64,000 bases of DNA, taken from Schlesneria sp. DSM 10557. Lineage in GTDB: Bacteria > Planctomycetota > Planctomycetia > Planctomycetales > Planctomycetaceae. The notes beneath the pieces were generated by a model. That model made no database searches. It saw only the letters and a program-made list of their open reading frames with translations, and was not told the origin of the DNA. Positions 17,453 to 26,214 of this stretch are shown piece after piece (position 1 is the first letter of the stretch; the number at the start of each line of letters is the position of its first letter). A program made the translations under genes and the position numbers. The DNA lies in the NCBI RefSeq assembly GCF_041860085.1, contig NZ_CP124747.1, positions 4,278,001-4,342,000 on the forward strand, read 5' to 3'.

Positions 17453-18392
17453 GAGGTACTTTCCGGGAAAAGACGCGGGCGGGATTGGTCACCAGCACCT
17501 GATGGATCTGCTCGTCGGTGATCCCTCGCTCACGCAGCAGGGGGATGAAGACTTCCAGCAGATAACCATACCCTTTACCCCCGACATACTTCAGATGCTT
17601 CAGCGTGCAAATGTCTTCGGAAAGCAGAACCCGGTCACCAAACCCGGCCTTGATGAGCTCCGCAGCATTGTCTGCCCGAACGTACTCGGGCTGATAATCG
17701 AGGTAACCGATATTATCGATTTCGAGATAGACCCCTTTCTCGGCAATCGGCAGCAGATGATGCACGCCAATTCGATCACCCAGATGACCGATGATGACGC
17801 GTGAGAGATCCGCTCCGAACTCTTCCAGCATGGCGATCTGTTCCATCGCCAGCGTTCCCCAGCGGGTGGTATGCGTGGTGATTGCAACGCCGGTTCGCTG
17901 TTGAGCCAGTGCTGACGCCCGGAAGACACGCTCTTCGCCCGGCTTGATGAAATGCCGTCCCGTACCGATTTCCCCAATAAAACCCGCCCGGATGCCCGTA
18001 TCACCAACACCGACTTCGATCTCACGAACCAGCACGTCGGCCAGTTCACGACTGGTTAGCTCTTCGACGATTTTCGGATAGCCGAACTCGCGATACCAGC
18101 CACATCCCATCAGGATGTTCATCCCGACCCGTTTGGAAAGCCGGGCCAGCGCCTGCGGATTACGACCAATCTCGTCCAGCGTCACATCACAGATCGTCCG
18201 ACCACCCCGGCTGAGAAATTCCTGCACTTCCCGAGCGATCAGGTCTTCGTCATCGATCACATATTCATAACCGAAGTAATGATCCATGGCGTCAAGAAAT
18301 AAGTGCTCATGGGTTTGGGTAATCCCCATTTCTTCCGGTCGTATCGTCCCCAGGACGGTAATGACCTCACGCTCTTCCAGGTCGCTGTTCAT
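17442..18392 (-). CDS. Phosphotriesterase-family hydrolase
   Basis: A 316-residue TIM-barrel metal hydrolase. The HxH motif is in MGITQTHEHLFLD. The bridging residue position is a glutamate (FIGEIGTGRHFI) instead of the carbamylated lysine of true phosphotriesterases, as in the PHP/lactonase-like branch. The later metal histidines are in ITTHTTRWG and VIIGHLGDR, and the Asp in LLSEDICTLK. Known relatives are lactonases or of unknown function; organophosphate hydrolysis is unlikely to be the natural role. ATG 18392 is preferred over an in-frame TTG at 18437 since GAGAG lies just upstream and the leader would otherwise be basic and unrelated. It is the first gene of the overlapping minus-strand operon. 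Confidence 0.88.
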   Translation of the reverse strand: MNSDLEEREVITVLGTIRPEEMGITQTHEHLFLDAMDHYFGYEYVIDDEDLIAREVQEFLSRGGRTICDVTLDEIGRNPQALARLSKRVGMNILMGCGWYREFGYPKIVEELTSRELADVLVREIEVGVGDTGIRAGFIGEIGTGRHFIKPGEERVFRASALAQQRTGVAITTHTTRWGTLAMEQIAMLEEFGADLSRVIIGHLGDRIGVHHLLPIAEKGVYLEIDNIGYLDYQPEYVRADNAAELIKAGFGDRVLLSEDICTLKHLKYVGGKGYGYLLEVFIPLLRERGITDEQIHQVLVTNPARVFSRKVPHAK

Positions 18393-18798
18393 GAAGCTCT
18401 CGCTGATCAGACGGGTGATGTTGCGGCGCAGTCTCAAACGCGAGCGGAGTATACAGTCGGTGCCATCAACCAGAATCGCGACTTTCGAGAGATGAGAATT
18501 CGACGTGGTCGAATTCTCATCTCTCGAATCCCGTCTGATCCCTCAACCCGGCACTGTTACAATCTTGCTTCCGCCGGGCAGATAGGCGATCGACGCATGC
18601 GAAGTGGATGTGTCTTTGATGCCGGGTTTGAGTAAGCTGTGCCGCTGCTTTTGCATCTTTCGCCCCGTATCGCTCGCGGGAGGAAAGCCGATGGCGAGGG
18701 TCATCATGGCGCTGCGTTGACCTGGGCTGGGGAAGACAGACCCTCCAGTGCGATCGAATGTGTCCGATAGTCCCTTCTTTTTTTATTGAATTCCCTGA
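18393..18798. promoter_or_regulatory. Divergent control region of hydrolase operon and LysR gene
   Basis: The 406-base gap holds the promoters of both directions and the 45-bp palindrome at 18484-18528. A T-rich run sits at 18776-18785 just before the LysR gene. LysR regulators usually act on the divergent operon, so this is the expected operator region; exact promoters are not identifiable. Confidence 0.6.
18484..18528. repeat. 45-bp perfect palindrome (21-bp arms, 3-base spacer)
   Basis: Bases 18484-18504 and 18508-18528 are exact reverse complements around GTG. The centre TCGACGTGGTCGA fits the T-N11-A core of LysR sites. No T tract follows on either strand. It sits 92 bases upstream of the phosphotriesterase-like ATG and 271 upstream of the LysR ATG. 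Confidence 0.95.
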
Positions 18799-19728
18799 AT
18801 GGCTCGCACTTACCGATATAAGGATATGCAACTCGCGCAGCTTCGGAGTTTTTGCCTGACTGCGCGCGAGCGAAATTTCACGCTCGCGGCCCGACAACTT
18901 GGTGTATCGGCATCGACCGTCTGGGAACAATTGCGGGCACTGGAGCGGACGCTTGATTGTTCGCTGCTGCGGCGCGAAGGGCGTTCGATCGAGCTCACCC
19001 CCGAAGGCCATGTCCTGCTGGAAATCATTCAGCCGCACGTCGAAGCGATCGATTCACTCAAACGCCTGTTTGATGTGGGACGTGCCCAGCTTGCTCCCCA
19101 CCTGTCGATTGCATCGTCCCAGTACCTGCTGCGCTTCCACTTGCCAGAGCCCATTCAGGAATTTACGACGACGTTCCCAAACGTCCAGCTTCAGATCCAG
19201 CTCCCTTCTGCCCAGCATCTGGTCTCGGTCGTGGAACAACGAACGGCGGACATCGCCATCTGTGCCTTTGAACCGGAAGAACCGCGCAGCGATGTGCTGA
19301 CATACGAGCCGATTCTGGAACTCCCGCTGCAATTACTGACATCGAAGAAGCACCCGCTGGCGCGCAAGAAGGTCGTCGAGTTAGCCGACCTGGCCCAGTA
19401 CCCTGTCATTCTTCCGGCAGGAGGAGCAATCGCGCGGAAGCTGATCGATCGCCTGCTGAGACGCCATAATCTGACGGGACGGCTGCAGATTGTGATGGAA
19501 GCCCCCATGTTTGACATCACCCAGCAATATGTCGAAATGGGGGTGGGTGTCGGGCTGATGCACATCAAAGTCCCTCCCAAGGCACTCGATCATCTTCACG
19601 CGCGCGAAATGCACGAGTCTCAAACGCCGTTATCCATCGCAATGGTCGTACGCCGCCACGGAAACCTGCCCCAAACCGTTCTCGACTTCCAGCAGATCGT
19701 CCGGAAAACGTTTGCGGACGCCAGGTGA
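18799..19728 (+). CDS. LysR-family transcriptional regulator
   Basis: A 309-residue regulator. Residues about 10-70 form the winged helix-turn-helix MQLAQLRSFCLTARERNFTL-AARQLGVSASTVWEQLRALE. Residues from about 95 form the periplasmic-binding-protein-like effector domain (LSIASSQYLLRFHLPEPIQE onward, with a QYVEMGVGVGLMHIK segment near 250). Both ATG 18799 and ATG 18826 (MQLAQL) are possible starts; 18826 is closer to where LysR proteins usually begin. It is divergent from the hydrolase/PLP-enzyme operon, so it probably regulates it in response to a pathway intermediate. The 45-bp palindrome between them is the obvious candidate site. Confidence 0.92.
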   Translation: MARTYRYKDMQLAQLRSFCLTARERNFTLAARQLGVSASTVWEQLRALERTLDCSLLRREGRSIELTPEGHVLLEIIQPHVEAIDSLKRLFDVGRAQLAPHLSIASSQYLLRFHLPEPIQEFTTTFPNVQLQIQLPSAQHLVSVVEQRTADIAICAFEPEEPRSDVLTYEPILELPLQLLTSKKHPLARKKVVELADLAQYPVILPAGGAIARKLIDRLLRRHNLTGRLQIVMEAPMFDITQQYVEMGVGVGLMHIKVPPKALDHLHAREMHESQTPLSIAMVVRRHGNLPQTVLDFQQIVRKTFADAR

Positions 19729-20096
19729 GCCCTCCAAGGGATGAATTTCGTGCCCTTTGGGTCTCCTCTGCCTGGGGACCGCATTCAACCTCAACCTGTT
19801 GTGGCTACTCACCGAAATTGAGACCTCGCGAACATTTCCATCGTGCATGAACGATCGGCCAGCAACGGGCCAGGGGCACTTTGACGGATGGAGATCGGCA
19901 CTACTAAGGTCAGGGAATCCGTCGACTTTCGCTGGTGTCGAAAGCGACTCTTTCATCTGCCGGTTTCTAGAATCCGATGTTCTCTGATAGTGTATGGAGG
20001 TAAACTGAATCCCGTCAGGGTGCTGGCCGGCGCAACCGGAATCCGATGATGAAGAGTTTCTGTCACTGAAGCAGAAATCACTTGAAGGGCTCATGC
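19729..20096. other. 368-base intergenic region, nothing recognised
   Basis: It separates the LysR gene from the DUF1501 gene on the same strand. No convincing small gene, terminator hairpin or repeat was seen. AAGGG at 20085-20089 serves the next gene. Confidence 0.5.
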
Positions 20097-21506
20097 ATGA
20101 TTCACCGACGTGACGCAATGCTGCGGATGGGAATGGCCGCTGGTGGTGCGCTGACACTTCCGGGATTGCTGGCTCATGAAAAGGCCCAGGCCAGCCAATC
20201 ACCTTCCCCCTCCGCTCGATCCTGTATTTTCCTGTTCATGTGGGGCGGACAGCCCCAACAGGATATGTGGGATATGAAGCCTGATGCCCCGTCAGGCGTG
20301 CGAAGTCCGTTTCAGCCGATTCCGACCGTAACACCGGGAATCTTTCTCGGCGATCAGTTACCGAATACAGCGCGGCACGCGGACAAGTTTTCGATCGTCC
20401 GCTCAATCAACCATACTGCGACGGATCACGGCGTTTCGGTCTTTCACGCGATGACCGGTCGCGCAATGGTTCCTCCCCGCACGTTCCCCGCGAATGACCG
20501 CCGCCGCACCGACTTTCCGTCCATCGGTTCGATGTTTTCGTACCTGGGCGAAAAGTCTGCAATTCCCGCCAGCTTCTCGATCCCTCGACCCGTCGCACAT
20601 GACGGGCTGCGCTATGCGGGGACGCACGCAGGCTTTCTCGGATCACTTCACGACCCGGTCGAACTTGGCCAGGTCTACAACCACGTCGAAGTCGGTCCGC
20701 GGCTTGACGAAGCCAAGTCCGCGATCCCCCTGACGCTGCCGGATGATATTTCCGTCGCCCGCCTGCAGGCCCGCACCGGTTTGCTGAAGCTGCTGGAGCA
20801 GCAGGACCGGGCCATGCAGCAAAATAGCGGGATGCGAGCTTACGGCGGTGTCTACGAGGACGCCTACCGTCTGCTGAACTCGACAGCGGTGAAACAGGCA
20901 CTCGATCTGGAACGTGTCCCCGCCGCGACCCGCGATCGCTACGGACGCAATGAGTACGGTGAAAGCTTCCTCACCGCCCGGCGACTTGTCGAAGCGGGTG
21001 TCCGCATGGTGACGGTCAACTGGATGTTCATTACCCCCGCCGCCAAAGTCTATAATGTCTGGGACGCACACGGTGGCCTGGGTGACCTGGAATACGGCGC
21101 GACCGGCTATGGGATGCTGAAAGCACATTACTGCCTTCCCGCCTTCGATAAAGCCTATGCGGCCCTGCTGGATGATCTGTCCGAAAGCGGGCTGCTCGAC
21201 GAAACCCTCGTTTCCTGCGTGGGCGAATTCGGCCGCACCCCTCAGATTAACGGCGCGAATGGCCGAGACCACTGGCCGTTCTGCTATTCCGGAGTGCTGG
21301 CTGGAGGGGGTATCAAAGGGGGAACGATCTACGGGGCCAGCGATAAGGTCGCCGCTTATGTCAAAGAAAATCCGGTGACTCCCGGTGACTACCTGGCCAC
21401 GGTCTGCCAAGCGTGTGGTCTGGACCCCGCCCGCGAAGTCCACGATCTCGAAGGCCGCCCCTTCAAAATCTGCGACGGCGAACCGATCACCGACATCCTG
21501 AGCTGA
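20097..21506 (+). CDS. DUF1501-family Tat-exported protein
   Basis: A 469-residue member of DUF1501, a sulfatase/alkaline-phosphatase-like fold hugely expanded in planctomycetes. The N-terminus MIHRRDAMLRMGMAAGGALT is a twin-arginine-like signal. Family stretches are IFLFMWGGQPQQDMWDMKPD, the SINHTATDHGVSVFHAMTGR motif, and toward the end VSCVGEFGRTPQINGANGRD-HWP followed by GGIKGGTIYG. The activity of the family is unproven. ATG 20097 is chosen for the AAGGG seven bases upstream rather than the in-frame TTG at 20082. It follows the LysR gene after 368 bases and is probably unrelated to it. The usual companion DUF1549/DUF1553 gene is missing here. Confidence 0.9.
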   Translation: MIHRRDAMLRMGMAAGGALTLPGLLAHEKAQASQSPSPSARSCIFLFMWGGQPQQDMWDMKPDAPSGVRSPFQPIPTVTPGIFLGDQLPNTARHADKFSIVRSINHTATDHGVSVFHAMTGRAMVPPRTFPANDRRRTDFPSIGSMFSYLGEKSAIPASFSIPRPVAHDGLRYAGTHAGFLGSLHDPVELGQVYNHVEVGPRLDEAKSAIPLTLPDDISVARLQARTGLLKLLEQQDRAMQQNSGMRAYGGVYEDAYRLLNSTAVKQALDLERVPAATRDRYGRNEYGESFLTARRLVEAGVRMVTVNWMFITPAAKVYNVWDAHGGLGDLEYGATGYGMLKAHYCLPAFDKAYAALLDDLSESGLLDETLVSCVGEFGRTPQINGANGRDHWPFCYSGVLAGGGIKGGTIYGASDKVAAYVKENPVTPGDYLATVCQACGLDPAREVHDLEGRPFKICDGEPITDILS

Positions 21507-21602
21507 CGTCGGTTGAGAACAGGATTCTTAAAACTGGGCTGACGGCTGGATGAATTGCTCATCCAACCGGTCTCGCGCCACCGCAATCCCGAAAGGCCCC
21601 AG

Positions 21603-21650
21603 GTTTGAACATCACCGTCGCTGTGAGTTCAAACCGTTATGAGTTCAAAC
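21603..21650. repeat. Three copies of an 8-bp GTTTGAAC/GTTCAAAC element
   Basis: GTTTGAAC at 21603-21610 is followed by its reverse complement at 21627-21634 and again at 21643-21650, within a 12-bp direct repeat TGAGTTCAAACC. It lies between the converging DUF1501 and metallophosphoesterase genes. Confidence 0.75.
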
Positions 21651-21671
21651 CCGGGTAACGGAAGCGAGTCG

Positions 21672-21704
21672 GCAGCCCTGTCCGGAATTGACCGACAGGG
21701 CTGC
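21672..21704 (-). terminator. 11-bp hairpin, likely terminator
   Basis: GCAGCCCTGTC (21672-21682) and GACAGGGCTGC (21694-21704) pair perfectly 12 bases past the metallophosphoesterase stop. There is no T tract, so the terminator role is inferred from position. Confidence 0.6.
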
Positions 21705-21716
21705 GAGAGTCTGGCA

Positions 21717-22802
21717 TTACTTGTCCGACTGCCGCCGTAGCGAACTGAGAGGAACCTCGAAGCTGAACTGGTGCTCGCTGCGGGCGGGCACAATCTTGGT
21801 CCCTTCGCACAGTTCTTCCGTTGTCGGGTTGAATGTCATCGCCTCAACCCGATTTTCGGTTGGAAGAAATCGATAGAGTCGCAACCAGCCACTGCCATAG
21901 TCCTGTAACAGCTCATGCACCACGTTGCCATGGTCTCCGGCCGTTGCCGCCCGAAAAGCCTGCGTTCGACTCTGGTCTCCCGAAAAGACCGCCACCAGAT
22001 TGGCGTGCTTGCGATAGCACTTCTCCCAGATCTGCTGCGGTGAGTTCCCCCGCTTGCCGTGAATCTTGCTCCATAGCATACGGCCCTTCTCCGCCGTGAA
22101 GTAATCTTCGTCTTTCTTCGGCTTGTCGCGCGGTCCCCAGCCCATGTGACACGTGATCAGAACACGACGATCGGCGTATTTCTCGAGCACGCTGTCGGCC
22201 CAGGCCAGCACGTCGTCGGGTGCATTGCACTCCAGGTGCAGGAACACCCAATCGATTCCTCCCGCCGTGAACAACTGAAAACTGTTAGCGTTGTTGGCAG
22301 AGATTTGAGGCCCCTGCTCGTTGCCCGAGTAACAGCCGCCGTACCAGTCAAAACTTTCGAATCGCGATTTTGGGAAGAACTGCTGGAAGAGAGTCGAATC
22401 CCCCGCGCTGGTCATGTCGTGATTGCCGACAGAGATTCCATACGGAACTTTGCCATGAATCACATCCATACAGTCCCGGGCAACCTGCCATTGGCGGGGT
22501 TCGTCGATATCGACAATGTCTCCGACGTGACTGACAAAGACGATCTTCTGCTTCTCAAGATTTGCCGCGATCCAGTTGGTATGAGCCCGGAAGATGGGGT
22601 TTGTGACGGGATCCGAATTGGCTTTGGTTCCCTTCGTCCCTTCCCCCTTGTAAGCCTGAGTGTCGGGAATCAGAACGATACTGAAAGAACCGGCCGGCGC
22701 CGCTGGCAGAGGTTCTGCCGCAATGGCTGCCGCCCCATTCCCTTGAACCAGTCCAAGACTGAGCAGGGCCATTCGGCAAAGACGGCTGAGTGATTGATGC
22801 AT
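21717..22802 (-). CDS. Exported metallophosphoesterase
   Basis: A 361-residue protein with a Sec signal peptide (about residues 1-30, ending AAAIAAEP). The calcineurin-like phosphoesterase blocks are IVLIPDTQAY (first metal Asp), FVSHVGDIVD, PYGISVGNHDMT and, later, LITCHMGWG. The usual final GHxH is not obvious, its place being taken by AVFSGDQSR, which may change metal binding. Such secreted forms hydrolyse phosphomonoesters or diesters outside the cytoplasm. It is preceded by the lipoprotein gene on the same strand with a 14-base gap and is probably co-transcribed. Confidence 0.88.
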   Translation of the reverse strand: MHQSLSRLCRMALLSLGLVQGNGAAAIAAEPLPAAPAGSFSIVLIPDTQAYKGEGTKGTKANSDPVTNPIFRAHTNWIAANLEKQKIVFVSHVGDIVDIDEPRQWQVARDCMDVIHGKVPYGISVGNHDMTSAGDSTLFQQFFPKSRFESFDWYGGCYSGNEQGPQISANNANSFQLFTAGGIDWVFLHLECNAPDDVLAWADSVLEKYADRRVLITCHMGWGPRDKPKKDEDYFTAEKGRMLWSKIHGKRGNSPQQIWEKCYRKHANLVAVFSGDQSRTQAFRAATAGDHGNVVHELLQDYGSGWLRLYRFLPTENRVEAMTFNPTTEELCEGTKIVPARSEHQFSFEVPLSSLRRQSDK

Positions 22803-22816
22803 AAGGATAGCCCAGT

Positions 22817-23269
22817 TCAGTTTGCAGGAAGTTTTGGTTGTTCAATCCCGGAAGCGGGAATGGTCAATTCCAGGGTAAGCTCATTAGGACCTCGATCTTC
22901 CACGGTGGCAGTCAAGCCGCTCTTCGCCGGATCTCGGTACATGGCGGGAAGATAGTGAGTCTCAGTCACAGACCCGTTGGGATGTTCGATCACGATAAAG
23001 TTGGACGCGATTATCTTGTAGCTGCCGGGAACAGCTCCATCGTTGGCAGCGAAGGTCTGCAATTGAAACCGCCCCTCCGCATCGGTCACCCCTGCTGCGG
23101 CATACTGGTGGTCTTCCGGAGAGAAAACGACTCTCGTCCCTTCCAGGGGTTCACCGTCAACCAGCACATAGCCTGTCACAGGAACCGGTCGGGGCCGACC
23201 GTCACGTGAACCACTGCAACCGGTCAGCAGCAGTACTCCCCAGCACACCAGGGAGACGATTCTCTTCAT
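22817..23269 (-). CDS. Lipoprotein with carboxypeptidase-regulatory-like (transthyretin-type) domain
   Basis: A 150-residue exported lipoprotein. The signal MKRIVSLVCWGVLLLTGCSG has a clear lipobox (LLTGC). The mature part reads VPVTGYVLVDGEPLEGTRVV, then AAGVTDAEGRFQLQTF and AVPGSYKIIASN, which is the Greek-key pattern of carboxypeptidase-regulatory-like domains very common in planctomycetes. ATG 23269 is preferred over an in-frame start at 23314 because it places the lipobox correctly. It lies 14 bases upstream of the metallophosphoesterase gene and downstream of a DUF1559 gene, a recurrent planctomycete arrangement. Role unknown; adhesion or substrate binding at the membrane is inferred. 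Confidence 0.85.
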   Translation of the reverse strand: MKRIVSLVCWGVLLLTGCSGSRDGRPRPVPVTGYVLVDGEPLEGTRVVFSPEDHQYAAAGVTDAEGRFQLQTFAANDGAVPGSYKIIASNFIVIEHPNGSVTETHYLPAMYRDPAKSGLTATVEDRGPNELTLELTIPASGIEQPKLPAN

Positions 23270-23594
23270 CGTTATGACCCTCGATTGCGATGGATTCCAT
23301 AGTCTCAGGATCACTTGTCTCTACTTCCTTTATTAAAACGAATTCACTGTTCCGGTCGTCTCATCGTCACAACCCCCTGTCAGATCGCTGACCAGACTGG
23401 ACACCGGGTGGCGCGATACCAGCGGGCGTGGTGAGAAACCCGGAAATACACAATTGGTTCGCCCGGGGTTGAAGCTCAGACACACGGTTCGGTGGCGAAC
23501 GAGGGAACAGAAGGTTCTTTTGTTGTGATCATCGGGCCGTTGGCATCCCATGGGAACGCCACGGCCCGGGTCCTGTTTTTCCGCACGTCACCTG
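23270..23594. other. Intergenic region with a strong hairpin
   Basis: 325 bases between the DUF1559 stop and the lipoprotein start. A hairpin at 23533-23568 pairs CGGGCCG and TGGC with GCCA and CGGCCCG around one bulged base. It lies 27 bases past the DUF1559 stop and could terminate that gene. Nothing else is recognised. Confidence 0.55.
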
Positions 23595-24710
23595 TCAGAA
23601 TTCGCCGACGGCCTCTCCGCCGATGATCGATCCCAGTGCTCCCCAGACGCCGTACGGACTGGGTCCAGTCCGTACGTCCGGCACGGATTGATTACCGACA
23701 TCGATATTCTCACTGATGAAACGAGCCGACCCATCTGCCATCAGGACAGAAACGCCGCCGACATGCATACTGCTGGCCGGAGCCTGGCCGTCCGAATGAT
23801 CATTACTGCTCTGCAGACAGTGGGGCGAGTTGGGTGGCAGTACCGTGCTGACGCCGGTGTAGGCAGTGATCCCGTTAGCCCAGCCGTTTCCTCGGAGGTT
23901 GCGGTTGGTCCCCGGAGTCAATTTGCCCGTGGCGCGATTTCCTTCCAACTGGCAGAGGATCGGGCTGTCGTAGGCGGGCCCTGTCCCGCGCGAGTTGGCG
24001 ACACCCCCGCGAATCGAGTTTCCATCGTTCGATGTTGCGATCTCGGCCATGGCAATCGTATTACTCGAACCATCCGTGAGATCGCGCATGTTACGAGAGG
24101 ACTGCAATCCGAACATCCCACGCATTTCTCGACGGACTGCCTGTCGCGTACTGACACTTTCCGACCCGGTAATCCGCCGCGTGTTGTCACCCCAGCAGAA
24201 CGCATAGTTCGTCTGACCACCATACTTATTGGTCGTAATCACTTCGGCACTCGGACACATTAATGTCGGGATTGTCGCCATGAACGGGGGATAGTCGAAT
24301 GCGGGAGTCGCCGTCGTCACTCCTCGCGGCCGTGGTCCTGCTGGCTGGAACGTCATGCCACCAAATGTCTGCACTGACGAAATCGTGTTCCACAAAGGTC
24401 CCTGATCGAGGTAGGGCAACAACAGGATGAAACCACTCGCTCGAGTGTAGTTGTTTGTCAGGGGATCACTGGTCCCCCCATCGGGATGCCCCGTCCCACC
24501 ACGGCCATAAGGAAAACGATTGAACGCATCATGATAGTTATGAAGAGCCAGACCGATCTGCTTCAGTGAATTACGGCACTGGACTCGACGAGCCGCTTCG
24601 CGGGCCTGCTGCACCGCGGGAAGCAAGAGAGCAACCAGAACCGCGATGATGGCAATCACCACCAGTAACTCAATCAGCGTAAAACCCCCACGACGAACCT
24701 TAAGAAACAT
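23595..24710 (-). CDS. DUF1559 prepilin-like protein
   Basis: A 371-residue protein with a type IV prepilin-like N-terminus, [20 protein letters not shown], where cleavage after Gly and methylation of Phe are expected. It continues with [20 protein letters not shown], the fixed beginning of the DUF1559 (SBP_bac_10) domain, and [20 protein letters not shown]. It closes with [20 protein letters not shown], the family's H-x-GG-x-x-x-L-x-ADGS-x-RFI motif. Planctomycete genomes carry dozens to hundreds of these; they are thought to be pseudopilins or surface fibres, with no proven role. ATG 24710 is preferred to the in-frame TTG at 24719. Confidence 0.96.
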   Translation of the reverse strand: MFLKVRRGGFTLIELLVVIAIIAVLVALLLPAVQQAREAARRVQCRNSLKQIGLALHNYHDAFNRFPYGRGGTGHPDGGTSDPLTNNYTRASGFILLLPYLDQGPLWNTISSVQTFGGMTFQPAGPRPRGVTTATPAFDYPPFMATIPTLMCPSAEVITTNKYGGQTNYAFCWGDNTRRITGSESVSTRQAVRREMRGMFGLQSSRNMRDLTDGSSNTIAMAEIATSNDGNSIRGGVANSRGTGPAYDSPILCQLEGNRATGKLTPGTNRNLRGNGWANGITAYTGVSTVLPPNSPHCLQSSNDHSDGQAPASSMHVGGVSVLMADGSARFISENIDVGNQSVPDVRTGPSPYGVWGALGSIIGGEAVGEF

Positions 24711-25200
24711 GACTTTCAATCCTCTGCGAAATCGGGCGGAACGACCCCACCTCGGCCAACAAAGACAAAGGGGCCAAGCTGTCGTTCCAGGTCGGGAATA
24801 ATCAATTCGTAGCTGCGGTGGTCAGTAACAAAAGCTTTCCGAATAACACGCAATGAAGGCTGACGACCGTGAAGAGAGATGTAATTTCCGACTGCAAAGA
24901 ATCGATGAAGAAACTACGAATTCTTCGTAAGACAAGCTTTTAGGAGATTGCGTACGAGCCTCCGAGACGGGGACGCGACAAGGCTCGCACAAGGAAACCA
25001 GCGCTGCGCTGAGCGATCAACGGCCTGGCAAGTGCAGGCAGGCGGACCGGGCAAGAGTGAGCTCCGGGGATCGTAAGTTCCTCCTTCTTCGGCGAGCAGC
25101 AATGCGACCGGTTGCCATCCCGATCTTGACGAACGCGCTTCCCGACACGATACTTTGCCTTGCAAAGTGAAGGACCGTTCAGCAGGTGAGAGGCGGGAAA
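24711..25200. other. 490-base divergent intergenic region
   Basis: It separates the DUF1559 gene from the membrane-protein/regulator pair. No gene is recognised in it. It contains the first ACTTTGC palindrome at 25155-25171, 29 bases before the ATG at 25201. Confidence 0.55.
25155..25171. promoter_or_regulatory. Palindromic operator candidate, copy 1
   Basis: ACTTTGC-CTT-GCAAAGT, a perfect 7-bp inverted repeat with a 3-base spacer, 29 bases upstream of the membrane-protein ATG. The same arms recur at 26215-26231. The winged-helix regulator encoded between the two is the obvious binder. Confidence 0.7.
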
Positions 25201-25815
25201 ATGGAATATCGCGAAGCGGCCGCACAGATCGATCTGATCTGGACACAGATTGTTCGGACGGAACGTTTCCGCGGTTATCGTCCCACCACGGTCGCTGCAA
25301 CGGGCCTGCTGGGATTGTTCGCCGCAGCAGTGCAGCCGTGGCTGGTCCCCGTCCCTGAACAGCATCCTGATGCTTACATTCAGTTGTGGTCTTCCATCGC
25401 TGTTGCCAGCCTGTCGCTGATGTTGCTGGAAGTGGGCCTCAGTTACCTGCGGAGCGAATCCCGGATAGAACGTCGGCTGACGTGTCAGGCACTTCAGCAA
25501 TTCTTTCCCAGCCTGCTGGGTGGCGGCATCATGACTTGGGGGATCTCTCAGTTTCATCCGGAAAGCATTCCGCTGTTACCAGGAATCTGGGCGATCCTCT
25601 TCGCGCTCGGTATTTTTGCCTCAATCCCCTTCGTCACATCGTCCGTGATCTGGGTGGCCTGCTATTATCTGGGTGCCGGAATGATGGCACTGATGTCCGG
25701 CAGCGACGCTGCTCCATTGAGTCCCTGGCAGATGGGAGCCACCTTCGGCGGCGGGCAACTGCTGATGGCCTGTGTGCTTTATTTTTCGGAGTCACGACGA
25801 CATGCCGAAGCGTAG
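25201..25815 (+). CDS. Polytopic membrane protein paired with a winged-helix regulator
   Basis: A 204-residue protein with about five or six hydrophobic segments (TVAATGLLGLFAAAVQP, IAVASLSLMLLEVGLSYL, LPGIWAILFALGIFASIPFV, VIWVACYYLGAGMMALMSG and a last one ending LLMACVLYF). I know this as a recurrent unnamed partner of small HTH_34-type regulators in many phyla; its activity is unknown. ATG 25201 follows a GAGGCGGG stretch. It overlaps the next gene by 14 bases, so the two are translationally coupled. An operator-like palindrome sits just upstream. It may sense or transport a small molecule or simply be controlled by the regulator. Confidence 0.75.
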   Translation: MEYREAAAQIDLIWTQIVRTERFRGYRPTTVAATGLLGLFAAAVQPWLVPVPEQHPDAYIQLWSSIAVASLSLMLLEVGLSYLRSESRIERRLTCQALQQFFPSLLGGGIMTWGISQFHPESIPLLPGIWAILFALGIFASIPFVTSSVIWVACYYLGAGMMALMSGSDAAPLSPWQMGATFGGGQLLMACVLYFSESRRHAEA

Positions 25816-26191
25816 TCCCAAATCGAATGAACCTCAGACGGGCCGCTTCGCTTATGAAGGGCTCGAGCGTTCGATGCATGAAAAGGCGAGGTTGGGGATC
25901 ATGACTTCGCTGCTGACTCATCGTGAAGGTCTGACGTTCGTCGACCTGAAGCAACTGTGTGAACTTACGGATGGAAACCTGAGTCGCCATCTCGATGTGC
26001 TGCAGGAAGAAGGCCTGATCATCCAGCAGAAACAAACGGGACCCGGACGCGCTACGACACTTTGCCAGTTGTCTCCGCTGGGCCGCAAACGCTTCCTCGA
26101 ATATATCGAGGCGCTGCAGCGTGTGGTGGCCGATGCTTCGGAAGCAGCGAAAAAACACGCAGCAACCGCCTCACGCCTTGGCTTCTCGTGA
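25802..26191 (+). CDS. Winged-helix transcriptional regulator (HTH_34/MarR-like)
   Basis: A 129-residue regulator. Residues about 22-100 carry RLGIMTSLLTHREGLTFVDL, then ELTDGNLSRHLDVLQEEGLI as the recognition helix and the wing QQKQTGPGRATTLCQLSPLG, followed by a dimerising helix RKRFLEYIEALQRVV. This is the small winged-helix family (HTH_34) usually found with a membrane-protein gene, as here. ATG 25802 overlaps the end of the previous gene and has GGAG nine bases upstream. Small dimeric regulators of this size bind short palindromes, which matches the two ACTTTGC-N3-GCAAAGT sites bracketing the pair; autoregulation is inferred. Confidence 0.88.
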   Translation: MPKRSPKSNEPQTGRFAYEGLERSMHEKARLGIMTSLLTHREGLTFVDLKQLCELTDGNLSRHLDVLQEEGLIIQQKQTGPGRATTLCQLSPLGRKRFLEYIEALQRVVADASEAAKKHAATASRLGFS

Positions 26192-26214
26192 AACGGTTAT
26201 TTTTTTGCCCCTCC

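Noticed and set aside
16262-17521. A 419-codon plus-strand frame opposite the SelA-like gene
   Set aside because: The minus strand has the PLP lysine motif and overlapping operon structure; the plus frame has no signature.
18484-18528. The 45-bp palindrome as a rho-independent terminator
   Set aside because: Neither strand has a T tract after it, and it lies upstream of both neighbouring genes rather than downstream.
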